From contig NZ_LR733265.1 of NCBI RefSeq assembly GCF_902506495.1, positions 1,198,868-1,262,867 of the forward strand: DNA of 64,000 nt, given 5' to 3'. Positions 16,878 through 26,055 of the stretch are shown piece after piece (positions within the stretch are counted from its first letter, which is position 1; every line of letters starts with the position of its first letter). A program made the translations under genes and the position numbers. A model generated the notes under the pieces. That model did no database searches. It was given only the letters and a program-made list of their open reading frames with translations, and had not been told where the DNA came from. Source of the stretch: Pseudomonas sp. 8O (GTDB taxonomy: Bacteria > Pseudomonadota > Gammaproteobacteria > Pseudomonadales > Pseudomonadaceae).

Positions 16878-18779
16878 ATGAGCACCGCGCCCCTCATTCG
16901 CACACTGCAGGATATCGAACGGATCGAGCGCACCGCGCTGAGTGATCGCGATCTGCCCAGCAGCACCTTCGAGCTGATTCGCCGCACGGCGCAGGCCAGT
17001 CCCGAGGCAGCGGCGCTGTCGTTCATTGCCCAGGGTACGGGAGAGGAAACCCCGCTGCGCCTGAACTATGCCGAACTGCTCGGCAAGATCACCCAGACCG
17101 CCAACGCCTTCCACCGCCTGGGCCTGCGTCCTGGCAAGGCGGTGTCCTTCCTGCTGCCCAACCTGCCACAGACCCACTACACCATCTGGGGTGGCGAGGC
17201 GGCCGGCATCGTCAATGCGATCAACCCGCTGCTCGATCCCGAGCACATCGCCGAGCTGATCCACGCGTCGGACTCCGAGCTGCTGGTGACCCTGGCGCCC
17301 TTCCCCGGCACCGAGCTGTGGGACAAGGTCGACTCCCTGCGCGATCAGTTGCCAGAGCTGAAAGCGATTCTCTGCGTGGACATGGCCAACCTGTTGCCCG
17401 AGCCACAACGCAGCGCGATCAAGGCCCAGCGCGGCCCTTTGCCTGAGGGCGTGCTGGATTTCGATGAAACCATCGCCGCGTGCCCCGCCGACCACCTGGA
17501 AAGCGGTCGTGTGATCGCCGCCGACGACATCGCCAGCTACTTCCACACCGGCGGCACCACCGGTACGCCGAAACTGGCGCCGCACAGCCACGGCAACGAA
17601 GTGGCGATGGCCTACAGCATGAACCTGGTGACCCGCTTCGGCGTCGGCGACGTGACGCTTTGCGGCCTGCCGCTGTTCCACGTCAACGGCGTGATCGTCA
17701 CCGGGCTTACGGCCTTCATCGGCGGCGCGGAAGTGCTGCTGGCCACGCCGCAGGGTTATCGCAACACCACGCTGATCAGCAACTTCTGGAAAGTGATCGC
17801 GCGCCACAAGGTCAGCTTCTTCAGTGGTGTACCGACCATCTACGCCGGCTTGCTGCAGATTCCCAGCGAGGGTCATGACCTGTCCTCGCTGAAATACGCC
17901 CTGTGCGGCGCCGCGCCGATGCCGGTGGAACTGATCCGCCAGTTCGAGGCCAAGACCGGCCTGACTCTGATCGAAGGTTACGGCCTGACCGAGGGCACCT
18001 GCGGCAGCTGCGCCAACCCACCGGCAGGCGAACGCCGCCCCGGCTCCATCGGCCTGCCCATGCCCTACTGCGAAGTGCGCATCAAGGTACTCGACGAGCA
18101 GGGACGCTATCTCCGGGATGCCGAGCAGGATGAGATCGGCAACCTGTGCATCCGTGGCGCTACGGTGTTCAAGGGCTATCTGCAGGCGAGCAAGAACGCC
18201 GGCATCTGGGTCGATGGCGACTGGTTCAACACCGGCGATCTGGGTCGCGTCGATGCCGACGGCTACATCTGGCTGACCGGGCGCAGCAAGGATCTGATCA
18301 TCCGTGGCGGTCACAACATCGACCCGCAGATGATCGAGGACGCCCTGCACAAGCACCCCGCCGTCGCCATGGCCGCGGCCGTGGGCAAGCCAGATGAAAA
18401 GGCCGGCGAATTGCCGGTGGTCTACGTGCAGCTCAAGCCGGGCGCACAGGTCAGCGAAGTCGAACTGCTGGAACATGCCGCCGCCCATATTCCCGAACGC
18501 GCTGCGGTGCCCAAGGACGCCTGGATCATCGATGCCATTCCGCTCACCGCGGTGGGCAAGACCTTCAAACCAGCGCTGCGCTTCGATGCCATCGCCCGTG
18601 TTTACCAGGCTGCCGTCGATGAGTTGCACCCGGCTGTTCGGGTCGAAGTGCTGAACGATGACAAGGCCGGTCAATTGGCCCACATCCACCTGCCGAATCA
18701 GGATCAGGCATTGGCTGCCACCATTGGCGAGCGGCTGTCCGGCTACGCGGTAGGCCATCGCATCCACTTCGCAGCGTGA
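16878..18779 (+). CDS. Acyl-CoA synthetase (AMP-forming)
   Basis: The 633-residue ANL enzyme activates a carboxylic acid through an acyl-AMP and transfers it to CoA. Motifs in order: P-loop HTGGTTGTPK (residue ~222), LPLFHVNGV, YGLTEGTCGS (~370), WFNTGDLG (~455) and the late lysine region LTAVGKTFKP (~557). A C-terminal tail of ~60 residues extends beyond the usual end. The substrate chain length cannot be told. The intact opposite-strand frame here is a high-GC artefact. Confidence 0.9.
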   Translation: MSTAPLIRTLQDIERIERTALSDRDLPSSTFELIRRTAQASPEAAALSFIAQGTGEETPLRLNYAELLGKITQTANAFHRLGLRPGKAVSFLLPNLPQTHYTIWGGEAAGIVNAINPLLDPEHIAELIHASDSELLVTLAPFPGTELWDKVDSLRDQLPELKAILCVDMANLLPEPQRSAIKAQRGPLPEGVLDFDETIAACPADHLESGRVIAADDIASYFHTGGTTGTPKLAPHSHGNEVAMAYSMNLVTRFGVGDVTLCGLPLFHVNGVIVTGLTAFIGGAEVLLATPQGYRNTTLISNFWKVIARHKVSFFSGVPTIYAGLLQIPSEGHDLSSLKYALCGAAPMPVELIRQFEAKTGLTLIEGYGLTEGTCGSCANPPAGERRPGSIGLPMPYCEVRIKVLDEQGRYLRDAEQDEIGNLCIRGATVFKGYLQASKNAGIWVDGDWFNTGDLGRVDADGYIWLTGRSKDLIIRGGHNIDPQMIEDALHKHPAVAMAAAVGKPDEKAGELPVVYVQLKPGAQVSEVELLEHAAAHIPERAAVPKDAWIIDAIPLTAVGKTFKPALRFDAIARVYQAAVDELHPAVRVEVLNDDKAGQLAHIHLPNQDQALAATIGERLSGYAVGHRIHFAA

Positions 18780-18923
18780 TCCAGAGCGCGCAAGGACGCG
18801 CACCAGTTAACAGCTTTGCATTTTCGTGCAACCGCTGGTCGGCAGAGCTTCAGGCAAGCATTGCCACGCCTGAAGCCCGGGAATAATGTCGAACGCTATT
18901 CGTAGACACGACAGGGAGCGTTG

Positions 18924-19907
18924 ATGGTGCCTCGGGCTTTTCGCCCGGTCAGGCCCGACGAGATTGTAATGAAAGTGGCGCACTGGCAGGCAGACCTGCA
19001 GCAAGTTCAACAGTTGCGACTATTTCATAATGTCGCCACCAGCAGCCTGGACCAGTTGCTGCGGGAATTTCGCGCCTGCGAGCTGGAAGCCGGCGAAGTG
19101 CTGCTCTCCCCCTTCAATCGCAACCAGCACCTCTATCTGCTGATCGATGGCCAGTTGCGCGTCTACCTGGGGTCACTGGACAACCAGGCCGTCAGCACCC
19201 TCGAAGTCGGCGACTGCGCCGGTGAAATCAGCTTCATCGACAACGAACATCCCTCCGCCTACGTGGTGGCCGAGCGCCCCTCCATCGTCCTGCGCCTGCA
19301 TCGCGAGTCCCTGGTGGCGCTGTTCCAGCAATCCCCGCAGATGATGCAGAACCTGCTGGAGCTGCTCTGCGATCGCGTACGCCAAGGCAACCGGCAGATT
19401 CTCGACAGTGAGCAAAACGCCAACGTCGACACCCTCACCGGTTGCTTCAACCGGCGCTGGCTGGAGCACGTGTTCGAGCGCGAGAGCACCCGCTGTGCCT
19501 TCAACGATCAACCGATGTCGCTGCTGATGCTCGATGTCGACCACTTCAAGGCCTACAACGACCAGCACGGCCACCTGGCCGGCGACTACGCCCTGTGCCT
19601 GGTGGCGCATACCCTGAGCAGCCAGCTGAGGGCCAAGGACAGCCTGATACGTTTCGGTGGCGAGGAGTTCGTCATTCTCCTGCCGGAGATCGCCGATGAG
19701 GCTGCACGCGGTATCGGTGAGCGCCTGCGTATCAGCCTGGAGCAGATCGCCTCCTTCTACTCGCCGGTCGGCGTGCTGCCCGGCGTCACCATTTCCATCG
19801 GCCTCGCGCAGATGCGCCATCAGGACAGCCTGCAAAGCCTTATTGCACGTGCCGATACGGCGCTGTACCAAGCCAAGCAACAGGGGCGTAACTGCCTCTG
19901 CGGCTGA
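18924..19907 (+). CDS. Diguanylate cyclase with N-terminal cyclic-nucleotide-binding domain
   Basis: The 327-residue protein joins a CRP-type cNMP-binding domain (VLLSPFNRNQHLYLLIDGQL, GDCAGEISFIDNEHPSAYVVAE, residues ~40-125) to a GGDEF domain (DTLTGCFNRRWLE, LDVDHFKAYND). The active site is GGEEF. An RAKD I-site lies exactly five residues before GGEEF, so product inhibition by c-di-GMP is expected. The CRP-like phosphate-binding cassette is not complete, so the sensed ligand is uncertain. The ATG at 18924 follows AGGGAG. Confidence 0.9.
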   Translation: MVPRAFRPVRPDEIVMKVAHWQADLQQVQQLRLFHNVATSSLDQLLREFRACELEAGEVLLSPFNRNQHLYLLIDGQLRVYLGSLDNQAVSTLEVGDCAGEISFIDNEHPSAYVVAERPSIVLRLHRESLVALFQQSPQMMQNLLELLCDRVRQGNRQILDSEQNANVDTLTGCFNRRWLEHVFERESTRCAFNDQPMSLLMLDVDHFKAYNDQHGHLAGDYALCLVAHTLSSQLRAKDSLIRFGGEEFVILLPEIADEAARGIGERLRISLEQIASFYSPVGVLPGVTISIGLAQMRHQDSLQSLIARADTALYQAKQQGRNCLCG

Positions 19908-19935
19908 TAATTTGCGACATTGGTGCGCTAGGCAT

Positions 19936-19987
19936 TGTGGGAGGGGCTTTAGCCGCGACCGAATCGCCGCTGAAGCGCCTCCCACAG
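19936..19987. repeat. Inverted repeat, 'gtgggaggggctttagccgcga' family
   Basis: TGTGGGAGGGGCTTTAGCCG and CGCTGAAGCGCCTCCCACA form a long imperfect hairpin downstream of the GGDEF gene. Confidence 0.7.
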
Positions 19988-20057
19988 AGCTGCCGCGCAC
20001 CGCCGCCCCTTCCCTTGCTACAGTGCCGAGCATAACAACACGCCTGGATGGCTACTC

Positions 20058-21221
20058 ATGCGCAAACTGCTGATCGCCCTGCTTCTGCTCGTTCCCCTCT
20101 CCGCCCTCGCCGTACTGGGCCTGCCCCAAGTCATCGACGCGCAGATGAACAGCGTCGCCAGCCCGCCACCCTATCCAGCCAGCGCCAGCGCGCAGAAGCT
20201 GCACCAGGGGCTGTTCGTCGCCGACCTGCACGACGACGCCCTGCTCTGGGAGCGCGATCTGCTCAAACGCTACGACTACGGTCACTCCGACCTGCCGCGC
20301 ATGCTCGAAGGTCGCCTCGGCCTGCAGGTGTTCTCCACCGTGACCAAGACGCCACGCGGGCTGAACATGGAGAGCAACGCCGCCGACAGCGACAACATCA
20401 CCCTGCTGGCCATGGCCCAGCGCTGGCCACGGGAAACCTGGAACAGCCTGCTGCAGCGCGCGCTGTACCAGGCGCAGAAGCTGCAGGATGCGGCGCACGC
20501 CAGCGAAGGGCGCCTGGTGCTGATTCGCAGCCGCGCAGACCTGGCCCGTTTCATCGAGGCCTGGGACAAAGACCCGCAACGTGTGGCAGGCCTGCTCGCC
20601 ACCGAGGGCCTGCAGCCTATCGAGAATCAGCTGGAGAATGTCGATACGCTCTTTGATGCAGGCTTTCGTATCGCCGGCCTGACCCACTTCTTCGATAACG
20701 AAGTGGGCGGTTCAGCCCACGGCCTGGCAAAGGGCGGCCTGACCCCGCTGGGGCGCCAGGTGATCGTGCGCCTGGAAGAAAAATCCATGCTGGTGGACCT
20801 GGCCCACGCCTCGCGCCCGCTGATCGACGATGTGCTGGCCATGGCCACGCGCCCGGTGCTGGTCTCGCACACCGGCGTCGAGGGCACCTGCCCCGGCACG
20901 CGCAATCTCAGCGACAAGCACCTGCAGGCCATCGCCGCCACGGGCGGGGTGATCGGTATCGGCTACTGGAGCACCGCCGTTTGCGACACCTCGGTCGCCG
21001 CCATCGTCAAAGCCATCCGCTATACGGCGGACAAGGTCGGCATCGAGCACGTCGCCCTGGGCTCGGACTTCAACGGCACCGTGCATACGCCGTTCGACGT
21101 CACCGGCCTGGCGCAAATTACCGAGGGACTGCAAACCGCCGGCTTCGACAATGACGCCATTGCCGCGATCATGGGCGGCAATGTACAGCGCCTGCTGCTG
21201 GCCAGCCTGCCGGAGAAATGA
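20058..21221 (+). CDS. Membrane dipeptidase (M19 renal-dipeptidase family)
   Basis: This 387-residue zinc peptidase has an N-terminal signal or anchor segment (MRKLLIALLLLVPLSALAV). The metal ligands appear in order: ADLHDDALL (~55), ATEG (~181), GLTHFFDNEVGG, VSHTGV (~275) and ALGSDFNG near 330. It probably hydrolyses dipeptides in the periplasm. Upstream is an inverted repeat, and the next gene rhlB is 110 bp away with its own start region. Confidence 0.9.
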   Translation: MRKLLIALLLLVPLSALAVLGLPQVIDAQMNSVASPPPYPASASAQKLHQGLFVADLHDDALLWERDLLKRYDYGHSDLPRMLEGRLGLQVFSTVTKTPRGLNMESNAADSDNITLLAMAQRWPRETWNSLLQRALYQAQKLQDAAHASEGRLVLIRSRADLARFIEAWDKDPQRVAGLLATEGLQPIENQLENVDTLFDAGFRIAGLTHFFDNEVGGSAHGLAKGGLTPLGRQVIVRLEEKSMLVDLAHASRPLIDDVLAMATRPVLVSHTGVEGTCPGTRNLSDKHLQAIAATGGVIGIGYWSTAVCDTSVAAIVKAIRYTADKVGIEHVALGSDFNGTVHTPFDVTGLAQITEGLQTAGFDNDAIAAIMGGNVQRLLLASLPEK

Positions 21222-21331
21222 GGCCCTGAGCGCACGGTCCTCTTGACAGACGCGAGCGAAGCACTTCGCCACGCCCGCGTCTTGCATTACACTGGCGGGC
21301 GTTCACTCCTTAACCAGTCGATGAGAAGCCC

Positions 21332-22780
21332 GTGCTCAAAGCACTCAAGAAAATGTTCGGCAAAGCCGAAGACGAGCAGCCACAACCAGCGCCGTCACCC
21401 GTAACAGCGCCCGCCCAGAGCGGTGACGCAGAGCAGAAGCGTCCCCGCAAGAACAAGCCCGCCCGCACCACCAGCGAGACCGCAGGCGATAGCCCGGCGC
21501 AGCAACAGCCCCGCCCGCCAAAGGCTGACAAGCCGCGCCGCGAGCGCCCCGCCAAACCGGTGGATACCTGGAAGCTGGAAGACTTCGTGGTCGAGCCCGC
21601 CGAAGGCAAGACGCGCTTCCATGACTTCAAGCTCGCCCCCGAGCTGATGCACGCCATTCATGACCTGGGTTTCCCCTACTGCACGCCGATCCAGGCTGGC
21701 GTACTGGGCTACACCCTCAAGGGCCAGGACGCCATTGGCCGCGCCCAGACCGGCACCGGCAAGACCGCAGCCTTCCTGATCTCGATCATCACTCAGTTGC
21801 TGCAAACCCCACCGCCGAAAGAGCGCTACATGGGCGAGCCACGCGCGCTGATCATCGCGCCGACCCGCGAACTGGTGGTGCAGATCGCCAAGGACGCTGC
21901 CGAGCTGACCAAGTACACCGGCCTCAACGTGATGCAGTTCGTCGGCGGCATGGACTTCGACAAGCAGCTCAAGCAGCTGGAATCGCGCTTCTGCGACATC
22001 CTCGTGGCCACACCGGGCCGCCTGCTGGACTTCAACCAGCGCGGCGAAGTGCACCTGGACATGGTCGAAGTGATGGTGCTGGACGAAGCCGACCGCATGC
22101 TCGACATGGGCTTCATCCCGCAGGTACGCCAGATCATCCGCCAGACGCCGATGAAGGGCGACCGCCAGACCCTGCTGTTCTCCGCCACCTTCACCGACGA
22201 CGTGATGAACCTGGCCAAGCAGTGGACGGTCAACCCGGCCATCGTCGAGATCGAGCCAGAGAACGTCGCCAGCGACACCGTCGAGCAGCACGTTTACGCC
22301 GTGGCCTCGGCCGATAAATACAAGTTGCTGTACAACCTGATCAGCCAGAATGACTGGACGCGGGTCATGGTCTTCGCCAACCGCAAGGACGAAGTGCGGC
22401 GCATCGAAGAGCGCCTGACCCGCGACGGCATCAGTGCCGTGCAGATGTCCGGCGACATTCCCCAGCACAAGCGCATTCGCGCCCTGGAAGGCTTCCGCGA
22501 AGGCAAGATCCGCGTGATGGTCGCCACTGACGTTGCCGGTCGCGGCATCCACGTCGATGCCATCAGCCACGTGATCAACTTCACCTTGCCGGAAGACCCG
22601 GACGATTACGTGCACCGCATCGGCCGTACCGGCCGCGCCGGCAGCAGCGGCACCTCGATCAGCTTCGCCGGCGAGGACGATGCCTTCGCCCTGCCGCCGA
22701 TCGAAACGCTGATCGGCCGCAAGATCCAGTGTGAAATGCCGCCGGACGAACTGCTCAAGCCGGTACCGCGCAAGCACTGA
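21332..22780 (+). CDS. rhlB: DEAD-box RNA helicase, RhlB type
   Basis: The product is 482 residues from a GTG start at 21332 (MLKALKKMFGK). A basic, proline-rich N-terminal extension (~90 residues) precedes the helicase core. Motifs: Q-motif YCTPIQ, AQTGTGKT, PTRELVVQ, TPGRLLD, DEAD, SAT, VATDVAGRGIH and HRIGRTGRAG. RhlB unwinds structured RNA and supports the RNase E degradosome. Pseudomonas genomes carry several DEAD-box paralogues, so the symbol is probable rather than certain. Confidence 0.85.
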   Translation: MLKALKKMFGKAEDEQPQPAPSPVTAPAQSGDAEQKRPRKNKPARTTSETAGDSPAQQQPRPPKADKPRRERPAKPVDTWKLEDFVVEPAEGKTRFHDFKLAPELMHAIHDLGFPYCTPIQAGVLGYTLKGQDAIGRAQTGTGKTAAFLISIITQLLQTPPPKERYMGEPRALIIAPTRELVVQIAKDAAELTKYTGLNVMQFVGGMDFDKQLKQLESRFCDILVATPGRLLDFNQRGEVHLDMVEVMVLDEADRMLDMGFIPQVRQIIRQTPMKGDRQTLLFSATFTDDVMNLAKQWTVNPAIVEIEPENVASDTVEQHVYAVASADKYKLLYNLISQNDWTRVMVFANRKDEVRRIEERLTRDGISAVQMSGDIPQHKRIRALEGFREGKIRVMVATDVAGRGIHVDAISHVINFTLPEDPDDYVHRIGRTGRAGSSGTSISFAGEDDAFALPPIETLIGRKIQCEMPPDELLKPVPRKH

Positions 22781-22798
22781 AGCGGCACAGGCAAACCA

Positions 22799-22827
22799 AA
22801 GGCGAAGCCCTCCAGCTTCGCCTTTTT
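22799..22827 (+). terminator. Rho-independent terminator after rhlB
   Basis: AAGGCGAAGC and GCTTCGCCTT form a 10-bp stem with a 6-base loop, followed by a run of Ts. Confidence 0.9.
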
Positions 22828-22853
22828 CATTTGACCCCGTTGATTGATACGCC

Positions 22854-23996
22854 ATGCAGCATTGCGATTACCTGATCATCGGCGCCGGCATTGCCGGCGC
22901 TTCGACCGGCTACTTCCTCGCCAGCCACGGCAAGACGCTGCTGCTCGAGCGCGAGGCGCAGCCCGGTTATCACGCCACCGGCCGCTCGGCCGCGCTCTAC
23001 ACCGTGGCCTACGGCACACCGCAGGTCCGCGCACTGACGGCCGCGAGCCGCGCCTTTTATGACGCACCACCAGCCGGTTTCGCCGAACATCCCTTGCTGA
23101 CGCCGCGCGGCGAGCTGGTGGTGGATTTCAGCGGTGACGCCGCCGAGTTGCAGCGCCAGTACGCGCAAGCCCGCGAGCATGTCACCGAGGCTCACCTGCT
23201 CGGCACTGACGAGGCCTGCGCGCTGGTGCCTGTGCTGCGCCGTGAGCGCGTGCATGGCGCACTGCTGGACCCCAGCGCTGCCGATATCGATACCGCAGCG
23301 CTGCACCAGGGTTACCTGCGTGGCATCCGCCAACAAGGTGGGGAGATTCACTGCAACCGCGACGTGCTGGCGATCATGCGCCACGCTGGCGGCTGGCAGG
23401 TGGATTGCGCCGGGCAAAGCTACCGCGCGGCCGTGCTGATCAATGCGGCCGGTGCCTGGTGCGATGAGGTCGCGCACCTGGCCGGGCTGCCCGGCATCGG
23501 CCTGCAGCCCAAACGCCGTGCGGCCTTCACCTTTGACGGTCCGACGGGTGTCGACTGCCAGGCCTGGCCGGCGCTGGTAAGCCTGGATGAGTCCTTCTAC
23601 TTCAAACCCGATGCCGGCCTGCTGCTGGGCTCACCCGCCAATGCCGACCCGGTGGTGCCGCATGACGTGCAACCGGAAGAGCTCGATATCGCACTGGGCA
23701 TCCATCAGATAGAGGCACACACCACCTTGCAGATTCGCCGCCCGGCGCATACCTGGGCCGGCCTGCGCAGCTTCGTCGCCGACGGCGATCTGGTCGGCGG
23801 CTTCGACACCCACGCGGATGGCTTCTTCTGGGTAGCAGCACAGGGCGGCTACGGCATCCAGACCAGCGCGGCCATGGGCCAGGCGTGCGCAGCCTTGATC
23901 CGTCGACAGCCGCTGCCGGAACATCTGGCCCGCCACGGCCTGAATGCCGCAGCACTCTGCCCGGCACGCTTGCTGCGTACATGCGCCAGAACCTGA
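22854..23996 (+). CDS. FAD-dependent oxidoreductase (glycine oxidase / DadA-like)
   Basis: The 380-residue protein starts with a Rossmann dinucleotide motif (CDYLIIGAGIAGASTGYFLA) followed by LLLEREAQPGYHATGRSAAL. A second FAD motif (AVLINAAGAWCDEVA) is near residue 199, and FFWVAAQGGYGIQTSAAMG lies near the C-terminus. This is the D-amino-acid/sarcosine-oxidase fold, so an amine or amino-acid substrate is likely. It overlaps the next small membrane-protein gene by 16 bases. Confidence 0.85.
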   Translation: MQHCDYLIIGAGIAGASTGYFLASHGKTLLLEREAQPGYHATGRSAALYTVAYGTPQVRALTAASRAFYDAPPAGFAEHPLLTPRGELVVDFSGDAAELQRQYAQAREHVTEAHLLGTDEACALVPVLRRERVHGALLDPSAADIDTAALHQGYLRGIRQQGGEIHCNRDVLAIMRHAGGWQVDCAGQSYRAAVLINAAGAWCDEVAHLAGLPGIGLQPKRRAAFTFDGPTGVDCQAWPALVSLDESFYFKPDAGLLLGSPANADPVVPHDVQPEELDIALGIHQIEAHTTLQIRRPAHTWAGLRSFVADGDLVGGFDTHADGFFWVAAQGGYGIQTSAAMGQACAALIRRQPLPEHLARHGLNAAALCPARLLRTCART

Positions 23997-24415
23997 GACG
24001 TGCGCTACCGGGCCTAGCGCTGATTCCGACCACCGCACTGTTCATTGGCCTGTTGACCAGCGAACTGCAGCACTCTCGCCTGGGACTGGCCTGGCCCCTG
24101 ACGCTGGATCCGCACACTTCGCTGTGGCTGGAACTGACGATCGCCTCGCTACCCGGCCTGCTGCTGTTTATCGTGGCGAGCATTGGGCTGAGGCGTCACG
24201 GCAAGGCCACTGCACAGCTGATCTTCGTCGCCAGCGCCGCACTCAGCGCCTACTGCGCCGTCATCCTGCTGGCGCCCTCATACGGCAATACCTGGAGCCT
24301 CAGTGAGGTGTTCAAGGAGCTGCTGCTGGGTCAATGGCAGTTGTTCGTCCTGGCACAACTGCCAGGGTTGCTGATGAGCGCACTGCTGTATCCGGCAGGC
24401 GCTGAGCACAACTGA
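23981..24415 (+). CDS. Small four-helix membrane protein of unknown function
   Basis: A 144-residue protein with about four hydrophobic segments (ALPGLALIPTTALFIGLL, LTIASLPGLLLFIVASIGL, AQLIFVASAALSAYCAVILL, FVLAQLPGLLMSALLY). I recognise no family motif. Its ATG lies inside the last codons of the FAD oxidoreductase, so translation is coupled. Confidence 0.65.
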   Translation: MRQNLRRALPGLALIPTTALFIGLLTSELQHSRLGLAWPLTLDPHTSLWLELTIASLPGLLLFIVASIGLRRHGKATAQLIFVASAALSAYCAVILLAPSYGNTWSLSEVFKELLLGQWQLFVLAQLPGLLMSALLYPAGAEHN

Positions 24416-24447
24416 TGGGGCCGCGCTGCGCCTGACGGCATGGCGAT

Positions 24448-24744
24448 TCAGGTCTCAACGCCCTCTTCGCGGGTCTTCTCAGCCTCTTGGGGCTCCGTTT
24501 CAGCTTCCTCCTCCGGCTCGGTTTTACCCAAGGCGCGATTGGTGGACTCCTGCAGAGAGTCCACCTGGCGGTTAACCTCATCGACCACTTCGCCGACCGA
24601 GTCGTTGATCAGCGCCTGCGCTTCCTTCTTCGCCTCCTCAGCGAGTTTCTGCGCGGACTGTTCCGCCGCATCACAGCCGACCAGAGCCATCAACGCCAGG
24701 CCCAGTGCGGCAGGTTCAAGTCGGTTTTTCCAGTGTTTGTGCAT
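24448..24744 (-). CDS. Small lipoprotein
   Basis: A 98-residue precursor: basic N-terminus MHKHWKNR, hydrophobic stretch, then lipobox LVGC near residue 24. Aspartate at +2 after the lipidated cysteine would favour inner-membrane retention under the E. coli rule; Pseudomonas uses other signals as well. The mature part is alanine- and glutamate-rich and helical (QKLAEEAKKEAQALI), ending in an acidic tail. Function unknown. Confidence 0.7.
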   Translation of the reverse strand: MHKHWKNRLEPAALGLALMALVGCDAAEQSAQKLAEEAKKEAQALINDSVGEVVDEVNRQVDSLQESTNRALGKTEPEEEAETEPQEAEKTREEGVET

Positions 24745-24806
24745 CATGGTTCTCCAGTTGCGAAAGCCTGGCCACACGTCGTGCATAGCCGGGCTAGAGT
24801 CTGTGA

Positions 24807-25793
24807 TCAAATCTGCGCGGGCGGCTGGTCACGGGTCTTGTACAGTGACAGCAGTACGCCACCGATCAGCAGGCCCAGGGTCACGCTCAGGGACACCACC
24901 GCCGGGATCTTGCCGATGATGCCAACCAGGAAGATCTTCGCGCCGATGAACACCAGTACCAGCGCCAGCGCGTACTTGAGGTAGGCGAAGCGGTGGATCA
25001 GCGCGGCAAGGGCGAAATACAAGGCACGCAGGCCGAGGATGGCGAAGATGTTCGAGGTGTAGACGATGAACGGATCCTGAGTAATGGCGAAGATCGCCGG
25101 CACGCTGTCGATGGCGAACACCAGGTCAGCGCACTCGATCAGGATCAGCGCCAGGAACAGCGGTGTTACCCACAGCACGCTGCGGCCCTGGCCATCGTCC
25201 TGGCGGACGAAAAAGCGCTGACCGTGGAGATTCTCGGTCACGCGCAGGTGCTTGCGCAGGAACTTCACCAGCACGTTGTTCTGCAGATCAGGCGCATCGT
25301 CGAGCTTGGAGAACAGCATCTTCACACCGGTGAAGAACAGGAAGGCGCCAAACACGTAGAGGATCCAGGCGAACTCGTGGATCAGCGCGGCGCCCAGGCC
25401 GATCATGATCGCCCGCAGTACCAGCACGCCCATGATTCCCCAGAACAGCACCTTGTGCTGGTACTGCCGTGGAATGGCGAGAAAGCTGAAGATCATGGCC
25501 ATGAGAAACACGTTGTCCATCGACAGCGATTTCTCGATCAGAAAGCCGGTGAGGTAATCCATGCTGGCGTCGCCGCCCTTCTGGAAGAACACCCAGACAC
25601 CGAACAGCAGACCCGCAGTGATGTAGCCGGCCGACAACAATAGGCTCTCGCGCACGCCGATTTCGCGGTTATCGCGATGCAGTACGCCAAGGTCGAAGGC
25701 CAGCAGGGAGATGACGACAGCGATGAAGACCAGCCACAACCAGGTGGCCGTGCCGAGGAAGTCGGCGAAGAGAAACGGTTCTAGGGCAGTCAT
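24807..25793 (-). CDS. TerC/Alx-family integral membrane protein
   Basis: The 328-residue protein has nine or so membrane spans. Family signatures are FDLGVLHRDNREIGVRES, FLIEKSLSMDNVFLMAMIF and LILIECADLVFAIDSVPAIFAIT, with conserved acidic residues inside membranes. TerC/Alx proteins export manganese or other metals, including to exported metalloproteins, and relate to tellurite resistance. I looked for the Mn-sensing yybP-ykoY leader upstream and did not find it. Confidence 0.88.
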   Translation of the reverse strand: MTALEPFLFADFLGTATWLWLVFIAVVISLLAFDLGVLHRDNREIGVRESLLLSAGYITAGLLFGVWVFFQKGGDASMDYLTGFLIEKSLSMDNVFLMAMIFSFLAIPRQYQHKVLFWGIMGVLVLRAIMIGLGAALIHEFAWILYVFGAFLFFTGVKMLFSKLDDAPDLQNNVLVKFLRKHLRVTENLHGQRFFVRQDDGQGRSVLWVTPLFLALILIECADLVFAIDSVPAIFAITQDPFIVYTSNIFAILGLRALYFALAALIHRFAYLKYALALVLVFIGAKIFLVGIIGKIPAVVSLSVTLGLLIGGVLLSLYKTRDQPPAQI

Positions 25794-25966
25794 GAGCCCC
25801 TCCTACAGTCAGATTGAACAGACTGTGATCCGACATCGCGGGGGTTAACCGCCAGAGGGGCCCGGTATCACGGGCGCAACGATACTCAGGCCGCGAACGC
25901 TGCTCAACGAGACGACTTTTGCAAAGTATTTCCGGCTCTACGACGCCACAGAGTCTGCTGCCGTCT

Positions 25967-26034
25967 TGTAGGAGCCAGCTTGCTGGCGATCAGCCGCCGG
26001 CACCAGGATCGCCCGCAAGCGGGCTCCTACGGGG
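25967..26034. repeat. Inverted repeat, 'gtaggagccagcttgctggcgat' family
   Basis: GTAGGAGCCAGCTTGCTGGCGAT and ATCGCCCGCAAGCGGGCTCCTAC form a long hairpin in the gap between terC and polB. The rest of the gap 25794-26055 shows only terC upstream sequence. Confidence 0.75.
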
Positions 26035-26055
26035 TTCGCTGTTTATCCGAAGGCT

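Noticed and set aside
16776..18803. A 675-codon open frame on the minus strand
   Set aside because: It lies exactly opposite the well-supported acyl-CoA synthetase gene. Long antisense frames are common in high-GC codon-biased genes, and it shows no family motif or ribosome site.
25794..25918. Possible manganese riboswitch (yybP-ykoY) upstream of terC
   Set aside because: The conserved GGGGAGUAG-type and pairing elements are not visible; only a plain leader with a GGAGGGG ribosome site.
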